From Helichrysum umbraculigerum (Eukaryota; Streptophyta; Magnoliopsida; Asterales; Asteraceae), in contig CATIUR010000005.1 in the NCBI GenBank assembly GCA_949592205.1, forward strand, positions 107,753,277 to 107,817,276: a stretch of DNA of 64,000 nt, written 5' to 3'. This document shows, piece by piece, positions 23,861 to 35,341 of this stretch. Under the pieces are notes generated by a model that was not told the DNA's origin, did not search any database, and saw nothing but the letters and a program-made list of their open reading frames with translations. The stretch's first letter is position 1, and each line of letters begins with the position of its first letter. A program made the translations under genes and the position numbers.

Positions 23861-24290
23861 CTTCTCTAGGACAATACTCCTCAGTCATCATCTTTTTCAG
23901 ATCATCCCAGGGAAGTTGGTAAGCAACATCAATACCCACAGTCTGGGCATGAGTGTTCCACCAGGTAAGTGCACCTTCCATCAGTGTGCAGATAGAGTAC
24001 TTGACCTTACAGTCATCTGGGCAGTTGCAGATGCGGAAGACGGATTCCATCTTCTCAATCCATTGAAGTAGGCCATCCGTTCCCTTAAAGTTCAAGGGTT
24101 GGCAGTTGAAGAAGTCTTTGTAAGTGCAGGGTTTTGTCGGAGGGGCGTTATTGTTGACCTCTTCGCTCCCCGAGTTTGTGCCTGATCCGCTGTTGGGAGG
24201 AGTTTGTCGAGCGGCCAGAGCTTTAGCTACTCGTTGAGTGATTAGCTGTTCAAGTTTAGCAGGAGTGAAGGATTGTCGTCTCGGAGGCAT
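23861..24290 (-). pseudogene. gag: Tekay-type gag, N-terminal part (element J), interrupted by C2
   Basis: From Met at 24290 (MPPRR; an upstream in-frame Met lies at 24317). Then TYKDFFNCQPLNFKGTDG, WIEKMESVF, CTLMEGALTWWN and EEYCPRE, the usual order of Tekay/Del Gag N-terminus and capsid. The frame is intact but stops being gag at the C2 LTR edge (23860). The PBS of the same element is far away at 44404-44419, because element B, a Helitron and other insertions split the leader. Insertional inactivation is certain. Confidence 0.85.
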
Positions 24291-24872
24291 GTCCTTTTCA
24301 ATAAAGACAAGGGACATGTGAGTTTTTGTGTAAGAGTATGATTATCGTAGTTGTATATATTAAGGTAATATATCACAACACAAGTGACAATCAATAGTGT
24401 AGAATAATAAAGGTTGTAATCAATTAACATGCGTGTCTAAAGATTACAAGAGTTAGAGTTTACAAAACGTTTTCGAGGATTCGTAACATTGATAAACACT
24501 CAAAAGTACTATATTTTAGTAGTATTTTACCCCGATTCTTGGATGTTTCTATTGCATTTAATTAAGGTTAGATATTGATTTAGTTCATATTTGCAATTAG
24601 ATGTGGAAATTGAGCGTTTATGAAGAAAGGAACGGAAAACAGTCAAATAACGAGTTAAAAGATGCATTTTTTAAGAATCAATTGAAGCCGAAGGATTTAA
24701 GAGTAAAGATAACAAAGAAATGGAATAAAATGAAGAATCGGGCCATGAGGGATGTCTAAATTCGGATTTATATATTGTTGGGTTTAAAGAAGATTAAGAA
24801 GCCCAAAGAAAAGTTTTGGTGGCCCAAAGCTAAGTGTCCAGCCCGTTAGGTTAAAATGCTCTGAAAATGACA

Positions 24873-25000
24873 TTTAGCCGGCGGCTAAACAATCTGACCG
24901 GCGGCTAAATACTAAAAGTGGAAGGCGGTGAGCAACGCAATTTGCAGCCGTGTAAAAGATCAAGTTGACCGGCGGCTAAGTCATTTAGCCGGCGGTCAAG
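24873..25000. promoter_or_regulatory. GCCGGCGGC palindrome array upstream of TATA (B 5' LTR)
   Basis: Two pairs of palindromes such as TTTAGCCGGCGGCTAAA. Centres at 24881/24901 and 24972/24992, so members of each pair are 20 bp apart. They contain GGCGGCT, the reverse complement of the ethylene-responsive GCC-box core, and TTGACC (W-box). The array ends 17 bp before TATAAAAG. The same array is in the 3' LTR at 39577-39706, and variants lie in the interior at 35179-35220 and 35664-35742. Confidence 0.65.
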
Positions 25001-25016
25001 AGGCAAACTTTACAAG

Positions 25017-25024
25017 TATAAAAG
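25017..25024 (+). promoter_or_regulatory. TATA box of B 5' LTR
   Basis: TATAAAAG right after the palindrome array; the equivalent is 39723-39730 in the 3' LTR. Confidence 0.7.
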
Positions 25025-25541
25025 GCAGCCTAAGGCAGACGTTTTATATACATTATATAACATATATACGAATTATACAGTATTTAGGTTAGGGTTTTTA
25101 TTATTTTCGAGTTTTAGGTATGTTTTGGAGGCACAAGAAGTGGAGGTTGGATTCATTTCAACCAATCTTTGCGTGATTCGTCATTTGGTTTGTATCGTTT
25201 ATTTTATATCATTGAAGAATTTGATATTTAATATTCTGATTTATTCATATTTGATGAATTGATACATTAGTGTTTGTGATAATGAAACTTGGATAATGAT
25301 TGTTGAATGATTACATTTGCACATTTGTTAAATTATTTAATTGAAAACCGTTATGTTACTCGTAGAGTCGCGCCCCGACTCGACCCGCTTCCGCACTGTA
25401 AATTTGGGGGTGCGGTGTCACGGGGGCGCCGACCAAATCAAGTATCATCTCATAAAGTTCCATCGAACGACCTCTAGTATGTTGTTTCCTGTGGGTAGTC
25501 CTACTGCATCTGTGAACCTAAGAATACACGCTAAAATGGGT

Positions 25542-25554
25542 CAACATAATGTTG
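25542..25554 (-). ncRNA. Conserved LTR hairpin (A version)
   Basis: CAACA pairs with TGTTG around TAA. On the minus strand it is followed by ACCCATTTTAG, as in the other Tekay LTRs. Repeated at 31031-31043 in the other LTR. Confidence 0.55.
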
Positions 25555-25709
25555 GTGAGTTCATAGGTTTAATCTGTAAAGTAATAATGTGAACACATGA
25601 TTTTCTTGTTGTAAAATAAAGTTCTGTAAAACAGAGTCTCTGTATAAATCAAGTTCTGTATACTATTGCCAATATCGTATTTGTAAATCACAAGATTTAA
25701 TAGTTTGTA

Positions 25710-25999
25710 TTGCTTTACCACAATATCGAAATGTTTGTATTGCTTTACCGCAATATCGTTTTGTATTGCTTTACCGCAATATCGAAATGTTTGTATTGAT
25801 TTACCGCAATATCGTTTTGTATTGCTTTACCGCAATATCGTTTTGTATTGCTTTACCGCAATATCGTTTTGTATTGCTTTACCGCAATATCGTTTTGTAT
25901 TGCTTTACCGCAATATCGTTTTGTATTGCTTTACCGCAATTTCGTTTTGTATTGCTTAACCGCAATATCGTTTTGTTTTGCTTTACCGCAATATCGCAA
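25710..25999. repeat. 26-bp tandem repeat, about 11 copies (A 3' LTR)
   Basis: Unit TTTACCGCAATATCGTTTTG plus six bases; two copies are 30 bp. The other LTR (31196-31280) has only three units. Confidence 0.95.
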
Positions 26000-26578
26000 G
26001 CGTAAATCAGCAGATTTAAATGGTTGTATTGGCCTTAGTGGAATAAAAAGTAACTCATGAAATACGTATAAGTGTTTTCCTAAAAACAGTTCATAAAACA
26101 GTTCACATAACAGTTCATAAAACAGTGCATGTATTCTCACCCCAAAACAGTTCAAACAAGTAAAAAGGGGGGCTATGAAACTCACCTGAGTTTAGCAAGC
26201 AGCTAGCAAATAATCAAATAAGCAAGCAATGAGTGTATCCAACATGCAACCTTCTAACATCCTAAACATATAAGGTTGTATGTAAGTAAATGTCTCATAA
26301 GACCATCTATAGCGATTGTATAAGTGGGGGTCAATGTCCACTTAAGCCAATCGTGTAGGTGGAGGGTTAATGTCCACCTAAAGCTAGTTCATCAACTAGT
26401 ATGTCCAAATAAGTTGTTCAAGTTCGTTTATTAAAAATGCGTACGACCCGTTGGTGAAAGTTTGTAATAATAATTCATTTAGACATTATTATCAAGTTTG
26501 TTTTGTTGTATACTATTCATTAGTACAAATCGTGTGTTGCAAACAGATTATTTTAGTTTGTATAAGCCTTAAACCGTA

Positions 26579-26776
26579 GGTCAAAGTTGGTCAACTTGTT
26601 GGTCAAAGCTGGTCAAACTAGTCAAAATTGGTCAACCTGGTCAACTCTGGTCAAACTGGTCAAAGTTGGTCAAACTGGTCAAAGTTGGTCAACCCTGGTC
26701 AAACTGGTCAAAGTTGGTCAACCCTGGTCAAACTAGTCAAAGTTGGTCAAACTGAGTCAAAGCTGGTCAAAGTCAT
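26579..26776 (-). promoter_or_regulatory. W-box array in A 3' LTR
   Basis: Twenty copies of TTGAC[C/T] on the element's strand (GGTCAA or AGTCAA on the plus strand) in about 200 bp, roughly every 10 bp. TTGACY is the binding core of WRKY factors. It precedes, in the element's direction, a weak TATA-like TTATACAAA. Confidence 0.7.
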
Positions 26777-28518
26777 TTATTTAGTCACCCAAACCCATTT
26801 TTGTTACCACTTTCCAAAAATAGTAAGTTTGTCGGTTTTTAGAAATCGAGCCCCGTTTTTGTTGACTTAGTCAAACCTACTCGGTTTGACCCGAAACTTT
26901 TACCCAACCCATATTTCTGTTAATAGAGTCCAAATAATTTGTCGGTTCGTGTCGGAGTTATTTCGAAGTGTCGGTTTTTATTACGCAACTTAAAACTTCA
27001 ATATTTCATATTTTCGACTTTTGTCGGTTTGGTTCGCCATTTAATTTCTACCAATTCTGGTCCACAACAAGTCTCACAAATTTGACCAACTGATCATCAA
27101 GGTTTCTGGTCTAACATATAATTTTTACAGCAACTATAGTGTCCATTTACATATTTAAATAATTTCACGAAGGAACCGAACTCGGTTTTCGAAAACTTCC
27201 AGACCAGACTCAAAGATCAGATTATATCCAAAAATACGTACAGATTTGGAAAAAGTGCAAAACATGAAAGTTGTATATATTTTCAATACGCAAATTTTTT
27301 AAAAAAAATTCGTTTTCTAACTCTTCCTAGAACTCAAGTTATGAACGTTTTGGTGGTCTGACTTTTTGAAGACAGATTATGTATATTCATGTATTTTGTT
27401 CAAAAACGATTTTTAACATGACATTTGGACATATTAGTGTTAGATAAAACATGTATATAAACAACATGCATCAGAATCTAAATAAAAAGTAAGTGTTGAT
27501 TTCTTACAAACAATGGTGAAAATGAAGAAGATGATGAAGATAATGATGAGTTTGTGCTTTGTTTCTTCTTCTTCTTTCTTGTGTCTTGAAGATCCAAGGT
27601 AAATGATGATATTTTTAAGATGGAAATGGGGCTGAAGTTGCAGATTTTTGAGAGAGAATTTTAGTCAAAGAAAGTGAGGTGGAGTGTAGGAAAATGAGAA
27701 AGAGAGTTGCATGAAGGGTGTATGGTTAAGGGAGGAGAATCTCATCATGACATTGCATGAGATATGAGAGGGTGGAGTGGGAAGTGGTGGCCAGCCCATA
27801 GGGGGCCCCACAAAGGGTATTTTGGTCATTTCTCATTTCCCATTTAATTAGTTACGTTCTCCGTTCGTTTACTCGATTGTTTAGACGTTTATTCGTACGA
27901 TAAATATTTTATACTCGTTTTTAAGTGACTACTTTTAATTTCAATATTTCCACTTGAAATATTTATTCTAAATACTTGAGACATTAATAAAAATATTCCG
28001 TTAATTCATCGGCCTCGATTCGCGCGCTAGTCGTACGGAGTTTTAATCGCGTAACGTTTTAAATAGACGTTTTTATTGACGAATCATTATATGATGTTTT
28101 CAATAATAATTTCATACAAAATAATGTATTATAAAAATATATTTTGACTTTCGTTCTATTGTCGGGCGCGTTCCGCGCGTTTCTGTTGCGTTTGAGATGT
28201 TTTAGCCAAAACGCCTAAGTTTTTCGTGTATTATTTTAACAAAATAACAATATATGATAAATAACTTCTAAAAATAGATTCAGGTTATTTATAGAAATGT
28301 TTTCACCAACGTCGTATAATTAGGCGGACTTCGTCCGGTTATTTCGCACAATTTCATCAAATTGCGTAAGCGTAATTACAACTAATTACGTAAGCGTATA
28401 TTCACAAAATATACAAGTAGTTACAAGTAATTACAAGTATTTAGCCTAATACTAAACTAAACACACGTAATTAGGGTTTCTAGTAGGATTATCAGTAACC
28501 CTAAATTGTCGGGTGTCA

Positions 28519-28553
28519 TTCTCCCCCTGTTAGGAGAATTTCGTCCCGAAATT
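28519..28553 (-). promoter_or_regulatory. Polypurine tract with GGA-loop hairpin (A)
   Basis: On the minus strand the hairpin AATTTCG-GGA-CGAAATT (28537-28553) is followed by CTCCTAACAGGGGGAGAA and then the LTR start. Confidence 0.65.
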
Positions 28554-30514
28554 AGTCTGTTGCCGCAGTCTGTGGGATCTGTGAGAGAGTAAGTGTGTGT
28601 TTCTAGTGTATCTTATTTTATTACATCCGGATGTCGTCTTGAGATTCACCGGGCCTCGATGATGGGTAAGCCATCATGGTCTAAGTTCTTGGTTTTCTGG
28701 TTTAAGGTTTCTGTAGGTTTCTTAACGAAATGATTCTTGTTTTACCTTTTCTCCGCTTGTTAGATCAATGTTCCACCGGTAACAGTAAGAATACGATAGG
28801 TTTCTTATGGCAACGATTCGGATGGGATTCTTAGTTGGCATCGAGAAAGGAGAAGAGAAAGAAAGTTTCGATCTCGATAGTTTAATAAGTCTAGGGAGAA
28901 AAATTCCGTCTGCTTATGTCGAAGTGAGGTTCTGAATTATGATTACACGACGAAAATCAATTTGTCATTTCTACGTTATTCTTAGCTTCTAAGTCTGTGG
29001 GGCGTGATCGCGTAATTTAGCACCGAATAAGATTGAAAACAGTCAATTTATTGAGAGGTAACGTACCCGTAACAATGTTATGTGTTCTGTTCAGCGTTGT
29101 TGTTTTGGTTGTTATTTTGTGATGTAAACACATCCGTTCGTATACGTTTGGAAAATTATCCCCGTGTGCTATAAGTAGGAAAAATATTCCTAAATAGTCG
29201 GTCGTAGTAAGGTTGTTTACTATAGGGTTCGTAGTAGGAAAACAATCCTATGCGGTTTGTTGTAGTAATTGTAGTTGGAAGCGTGTATTATGTCTCGGGT
29301 ATTAGGTAATTCGTTGACGTACAAGTCAAAGTAGTGATCAAATCTTGATAAAAGAAAAATGAAAGTAGAAATTGGGTTCCAATAAATAGTTTGTTAAAAC
29401 TGTCAATAAACCAGTTTGTAAACAATTCGTAAGTTATGAGTAATTCGTTGGATCACATCCAATATAAATCGTTGTACACGTATTTCCAATATGTAAATCG
29501 TTAGAAGACCCGCAGGTGTTTCAAAGTAATAGTCGTTATCGTTCGTTAGAAAACATAGATCTTTGAGAAAAATTAAGTGAAAATCAAGTGTTTGTTTATA
29601 GGTATGGTTTTTATTTGTTAAAAATGTCATCATAATATCTATTGAAAACTTAATGTCAATCAAAATACATTGGAAACTCTTGTCAGCACGTCAAAAGACT
29701 CTGTATAACAAAAATTCGTCGAAAGCTCTGGTGATTGAAAAGTGTTGAAATATATGTTTTGTCAAAAATCGGTTGAAAGTTTACGTCTATGAAAAATCCA
29801 TATTGTCTATTCTATTCTCGTGGCGGTGTAGCCTAGCAGCTAGTACCAGAACGGTATGATGAACGGGTTCCTATGCGTATGGAGGGGTATTCATGTCAGA
29901 AGATTCTCCGCGTCTCAAGAGTTGTAAATAGCCAAATCGTAGTTTCAAAAAGTAGTCATGACAATGACCGAGTAGTGTTCTTGAAGTAGTCAATCATGAC
30001 TATGTTATTGTTTCGAAATGAACGAATGTTTGATACAGGTGTTCGGAGCAGTCAAAGTCGCGAATTAAGTTATGGGTAAATATTTTGATGAATGTGTCGA
30101 AATAGTGACCAAACATGATCAAGTAGAAATAGTATGAATAGGATAAGGTGTAGTCCGAGGAGGTCTATCAGTCAGTCCTTCTAGTGGTGTAAAACACACG
30201 CGATTCATATGTCTGGGTCGAGAGCGGGTGGAGAAAGTGAAGTGGTGGAAATAGGTATAGTCCTTCTATGTGACAAAGTATCGTAAAGTTTAAGTTCTAT
30301 ACGTGTTCCCGAGTGATTAGGTTGCAAGCGGAAAGAATTCTTCTCAAGTGAGTCCTATTCGATTATGTAGTTACCCTACGCGGTTGGGCAAGTGGTACTG
30401 TGGAAGTCTCCTCAGTGGTAAATAAGGGTTGAGTCTCGTTTTCAGAGTTGAGTGACGTAGCTGTGGGAGTGGTTGCCGTGAAGGGTGGAAAATAAGTTTA
30501 GTGTACGTAAGGTT

Positions 30515-30517
<3 letters not shown>

Positions 30518-30588
<71 letters not shown>
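30518..30588. repeat. (TA)n microsatellite
   Basis: About 70 bp of TA dinucleotides in the A interior. Confidence 0.95.
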
Positions 30589-30590
<2 letters not shown>

Positions 30591-30709
30591 GCACATAAAA
30601 GCCTAGCAGATAAGCACGTATAAAGGTTGGTCCCGTTCTATCCTCGGTCTATGTCTGCTACTGTATTCTCGTTCACTATAACCATTTCAGGTCTTGCATC
30701 GAATCTCCT

Positions 30710-30746
30710 TTAATTGTACAGAGTTGATCAGGCTATGTTAAATTAA
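30710..30746 (-). ncRNA. Dimerisation-site-like leader hairpin (A)
   Basis: As at 8575-8611, with the TGATCA loop kept and one stem mismatch, about 105 nt from the PBS. Confidence 0.45.
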
Positions 30747-30849
30747 ATTCAATTGATGCAATCGCTGAACCAGTCATACCAAACAAGGAATACTAACCTA
30801 ATGGTTATAGTCTAGGTCACTAATGCAATCCTAGTTCGCTATAACCTCA

Positions 30850-30865
30850 GGCTCTGATACCAATC
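30850..30865 (-). promoter_or_regulatory. tRNA-Met primer-binding site (A)
   Basis: The reverse complement reads ATTGGTATCAGAGCC next to the LTR edge. Confidence 0.85.
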
Positions 30866-33790
30866 TGTCGCACCCCCAAAACACGTGGCAGCGGAAGTTG
30901 GAGGTGTCACGGGGGCGCCGACCAAATCAAGTATCATCACATAAAGTTACATCGAACGACCTCTAGTATGTTGTTTCCTGTGGGTAGTCCTACTGCATCT
31001 GTGAACCTGAGAATACACGCTAAAATGGGTCAACATAATGTTGGTGAGTTCATAGGTTTAATCTGTAAAGTAATAATGTAAACACATGATTTTCTTGTTG
31101 TAAAATAAAGTTCTGTAAAACAGAGTTTCTGTATAAATCAAGTTCTGTATACTATTGCCAATATCGTATTTGTAAATCACAAGATTTAATAGTTTGTATT
31201 GCTTTACCACAATATCGAAATGTTTGTATTGCTTTACCGCAATATCGTTTTGTATTGCTTTACCGCAATATCGTTTTGCGTAAATCAGCAGATTTAAATG
31301 GTTGTATTGGACTTAGTGGAATAAAAAGTAACTCATGAAATACGTATAAGTGTTTTCCTAAAAACAGTTCATAAAATAGCAGTTCATAAAATAGTGCATG
31401 TATTCTCACCCCAAAACAGTTCAAACAAGTAAAAAGGGGGCTATGAAACTCACCTGAGTTTAGCAAGCAGCTAGCAAATAATCAAATAAGCAAGCAATGA
31501 GTGTATCCAACGTGCAACCTTCCAACATCATAAACGTATAAGGTTGTATGTAAGTAAATGTCTCATAAGACCATCTATAGCGATTGTATAAGTGGGGGTC
31601 AATGTCCACTTAAGCCAATCGTGTATGTGGAGGGTTAATGTCCACCTAAAGCTAGTTCATCAACTAGTATGTCCAAATAAGTTGTTCAAGTTCGTTTATT
31701 AAAAACGACCCGTTGGTGAAAGTTTGTAATAATAATTCATTTAGACATTATTATCAAGTTTGTTTTGTTGTGTACTATTCATTAATACAAATCGTGTGTT
31801 GCAAACAGATTATTTTAGTTTGTATAAGCCTTAAACCGTAGGTCAAAGTTGGTCAACTTGTTGGTCAAAGCTGGTCAAACTAGTCAAAGTTGGTCAACTC
31901 TGGTCAAACTGGTCAAACTGGGTCAAACTGGTCAAAGTTGGTCAACCCTGGTCAAACTGGTCAAAGTTGGTCAACCCTGGTCAAAGTTGGTCAACCCTGG
32001 TCAAACTAGTCAAACTGAGTCAAAGCTGGTCAAAGTCATTTATTTAGTCACCCAAACCCATTTTTGTTACCACTTTCCAAAAATAGTAAGTTTGTCGGTT
32101 TTTAGAAATTGAGCCCCGTTTTTGTTGACTTAGTCAAACCTACTCGGTTTGACCCGAAACTTTTACCCAACCCATATTTCTGTTAATAGAGTCCAAATAA
32201 TTTGTCGGTTCGTGTCGGAGTTATTTCAAAGTGTCGGTTTTTATTACGCAACTTAAAACTTCAATATTTCATATTTTCGACTTTTGTCGGTTTGGTTCGC
32301 CATTTAATTTCTACCACTTCTGGTGAACAACAAGTCTCACAAATTTTACCAACTGATCATCAAGGTTTCTGGTCTAACATATAATTTTTACAGCAACTAT
32401 AGTGTCCATTTACATATTTAAATAATTTCACGAAGGAACCGAACTCGGTTTTCGAAAACTTCCAGACCAGACTCAAAGATCAGATTATATCCAAAAATAC
32501 GTACAGATTTGGAAAAAGTGCAAAACATGAAAGTTGTATATATTTTCAATACGCAAATTTTAAAAAAAATGTTCGTTTTCTAACTCTTCCTAGAACTCAA
32601 GTTATGAACGTTTTGGTGGTCTGACTTTTTGAAGACAGATTATGTATATTCATGTATTTTGTTCAAAAACGATTTTTAACATGACATTTGGACATATTAG
32701 TGTTAGATGGACTATAAAACATGTATATAAACAACATGCATCAGAATCTAAATAAAAAGTAAGTGTTGATTTCTTACAAACAATGGTGAAAATGAAGAAG
32801 ATGATGAAGATAATGATGAGTTTGTGCTTTGTTTCTTCTTCTTCTTTCTTGTGTCTTGAAGATCCAAGGTAAATGATGATATTTTTAAGATGGAAATGGG
32901 GCTGAAGTTGCAGATTTTTGAGAGAGAATTTTAGTCAAAGAAAGTGAGGTGGAGTGTAGGAAAATGAGAAAGAGAGTTGCATGAAGGGTGTATGGTTAAG
33001 GGAGGAGAATCTCATCATGACATTGCATGAGATATGAGAGGGTGGAGTGGGAAGTGGTGGCCAGCCCATAGGGGGCCCCACAAAGGGTATTTTGGTCATT
33101 TCTCATTTCCCATTTAATTAGTTACGTTCTCCGTTCGTTTACTCGATTGTTTAGACGTTTATTCGTACGATAAATATTTTATACTCGTTTTTAAGTGACT
33201 ACTTTTAATTTCAATATTTCCACTTGAAATATTTATTCTAAATACTTGAGACATTAATAAAAATATTCCGTTAATTCATCGGCCTCGATTCGCGCGCTAG
33301 TCGTACGGAGTTTTAATCGCGTAACGTTTTAAATAGACGTTTTTATTGACGAATCATTATATGATGTTTTCAATAATAATTTCATACAAAATAATATATT
33401 ATAAAAATATATTTTGACTTTCGTTCTATTGTCGGGCGCGTTCCGTGCGTTTCTGTTGCGTTTGAGATGTTTTAGCCAAAACACCTAAGTTTTTCGTGTA
33501 TTATTTTAACAAAATAACAATATATGATAAATAACTTCTAAAAATAGATTCAGGTTATTTATAGAAATTTTTTCACCAACGTCGTATAATTAGGCGGACT
33601 TCGTCCGGTTATTTCGCACAATTTCATCAAATTGCGTAAGCGTAATTACAACTAATTACGTAAGCGTATATTCACAAAATATACAAGTAGTTACAAGTAA
33701 TTACAAGTATTTAGCCTAATACTAAACTAAACACACGTAATTAGGGTTTCTAGTAGGATTATCAGTAACCCTAAATCGTCGGGTGTCACA
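30866..33790 (-). repeat. 5' LTR of element A
   Basis: From TGTGACACCCGAC (33790, minus strand) to GGGTGCGACA (30866). Near-identical to the 3' LTR but with three 26-bp units. It has its own 20-copy W-box array at 31841-32035 in a slightly different unit order. Confidence 0.9.
31841..32035 (-). promoter_or_regulatory. W-box array in A 5' LTR
   Basis: Twenty TTGAC[C/T] copies, as in the other LTR but with units rearranged. Confidence 0.7.
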
Positions 33791-34581
33791 CGTAGATCCT
33801 TGTTTATTGGTAACCGGTAGTTGTTAGTTCTCAACGTGGTTAATAAGATTGATGAGATTGAGTTCCTTTGATTTTATTAATTATTGATGGTTATAATCTT
33901 AGGGTTTTAACTATTGCTAAATAGATTGAGTTTGATAAGTTGAGAAAATAATAATTATTCACTTTAAAATGAATATGACAATATGTTAATTATTGGGTAT
34001 TGTTGAGTCATACCACGAGAGTAATTATAATGAGTTGTGAATGTTTAATGCATGATTTAGGGAAAGGCACACAATTGACTGATCATCTTGTGATATTGGA
34101 ACCAGTGTTTTATGTTGGACCCTAAGTTGTAGGAATTAGTTGGACCCGAAACGTTGGCTAGTTCACATTCAATTTAATAGTCATTGAAGAATTTGGTATT
34201 AAGTTGATATAACAGAAATCAAAATTAGATAATTAATGTGCAAATGAATCAGAATATATGAATCTGAGCGGAGTTATTACATACTATTTGTTCCTTCCTA
34301 TGGTACATTATTATTTATTTATTTTAATCTTAGTTTATTTAGGTTATTTTAATTTGTTATTTTACAAAACTTTTGCTCTAACGGAACTAAAACGTTACCC
34401 CCCTTTCTCTGTAATTTAAAAGATTATTTATTCTTTTTATTCCATTTTCCCTGTATTCGAATCTGACTTACCAAATCTATATTTACATTCGATCAGGTAT
34501 TCTTGCCTGGTTGCTTGAATGTATTTATTAGGTATTTCTATTTATAAATTATAAAACAAGACGCGCTTTCATAGCACATCA
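33791..34581 (+). repeat. 5' LTR of B, second part
   Basis: It starts with the duplicated CGTAG after element A and ends CACATCA before the PBS. Colinear with 40068-40857. Confidence 0.9.
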
Positions 34582-34587
34582 AGTTTT

Positions 34588-34605
34588 TGGCGCCGCTGCC
34601 AGGGA
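34588..34605 (+). promoter_or_regulatory. tRNA-Asp-type primer-binding site (B)
   Basis: TGGCGCCGCTGCCAGGGA; one or two differences from the C2 PBS. Confidence 0.85.
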
Positions 34606-34739
34606 AAGCGGTAATAAAGAGAATTTAATCTTGTAAATTTTTGTACATTGTTGATTAATTGACTGTGAATATTGTCAATATTTTTGTATCTTTTGTTATC
34701 AAATTAATTTTGTGTTTAGAAGTATTTGACTTTTAGCAA

Positions 34740-34862
34740 ATGAAGTTAAGCAATTGGATGCTGAGGAAAATGCCAAGGGTTGTGAAGAAATTGACCAGCT
34801 TGAAGACTCCCCACAATGCTGAAATAAATGGAGAAGTAGCCGAAATTGACAGGCTCAACTGA
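34740..34862 (+). CDS. Possible 40-residue leader ORF in B
   Basis: ATG at 34740 to TGA at 34860-34862, beginning MKLSNWMLRKMPRVVKKLTS and Lys/Arg-rich. It is the first ATG-initiated frame of note after the PBS. Chance is not excluded; it could be an upstream ORF or a gag relic. Confidence 0.3.
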   Translation: MKLSNWMLRKMPRVVKKLTSLKTPHNAEINGEVAEIDRLN

Positions 34863-35341
34863 TCAAACAGTGCCTATAAGTGGAGTTTTCTTATTTCAAT
34901 TCTCGAATCTCAATTATTTGATTACTTTCTTATTTCCATTAGTTTACTTCATTTTTGTATTATTTTTATTTGAGTAAATTATTTTTTACATTTGTTAGTA
35001 TGTGTTGAGATTAGATTAATTGTTAGTGTGTGTTAATATCATTAGGTGTTTTAATAAGTTTGTTTTAGATGTAATATAATTAGGTGGTTTAGAATAGTAT
35101 TTTAATTAAGTCAAATAATTAAAATTAGTTTAATAAATCAGATGGGCCAAAAATTGAGGGGGCCGGGTCAAAATTCAATTTGACCGCCGGTTAAATCGTT
35201 TAGCCGCTGGCTAAACCGCCTGGGGTGAATAAACCGGACAGACCTCTTTCTTCCTCATTTGAACCCCAATTTTCCTCAAAACTCTTTCGAAAAATTCCGG
35301 ATTCTCCTACTAATCGACCAATTTCAACATTGAACTTTGTT

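Larger units (their letters stand above)
24490..25365 (+). repeat. 5' LTR of B, first part
   Basis: From TGATAAAC to the insertion point of A at target CGTAG (25361-25365). It holds the palindrome array (24873-25000), TATAAAAG at 25017-25024 and the presumed transcription start downstream. Confidence 0.9.
25366..28518 (-). repeat. 3' LTR of element A
   Basis: On the minus strand it runs from TGACACCCGAC to the edge at 25366, where the terminal TGTCGCACCC (as in the partner LTR, plus strand) is changed to AGTCGCGCCC. It holds the 26-bp repeat (25710-25999), the GTGAG box (26166-26190), the W-box array (26579-26776) and the hairpin CAACA-TAA-TGTTG (25542-25554). Confidence 0.9.
28554..30849 (-). 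other. Non-coding interior of element A
   Basis: About 2.3 kb with no recognisable protein. The part next to the PBS (30600-30849) is a leader conserved with E/H and J. A TA microsatellite is at 30518-30588. Confidence 0.7.
25366..33790 (-). mobile_element. Complete non-coding Tekay-type element A
   Basis: An 8425-bp element with LTRs of 3153 and 2925 bp in the same orientation, flanked by CGTAG (25361-25365 and 33791-33795). PBS at 30850-30865 and PPT at 28519-28531 give minus orientation. The 2347-bp interior has no gag or pol, so it is a large non-autonomous derivative. It sits inside the 5' LTR of B and is therefore younger. The LTRs differ mainly in copy number of a 26-bp repeat. Confidence 0.9.

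Noticed and set aside
25705..26060. Overlapping ORFs rich in YCFTAIS/ALPQYR repeats
   Set aside because: They are translations of the 26-bp tandem repeat, open in several frames by chance.
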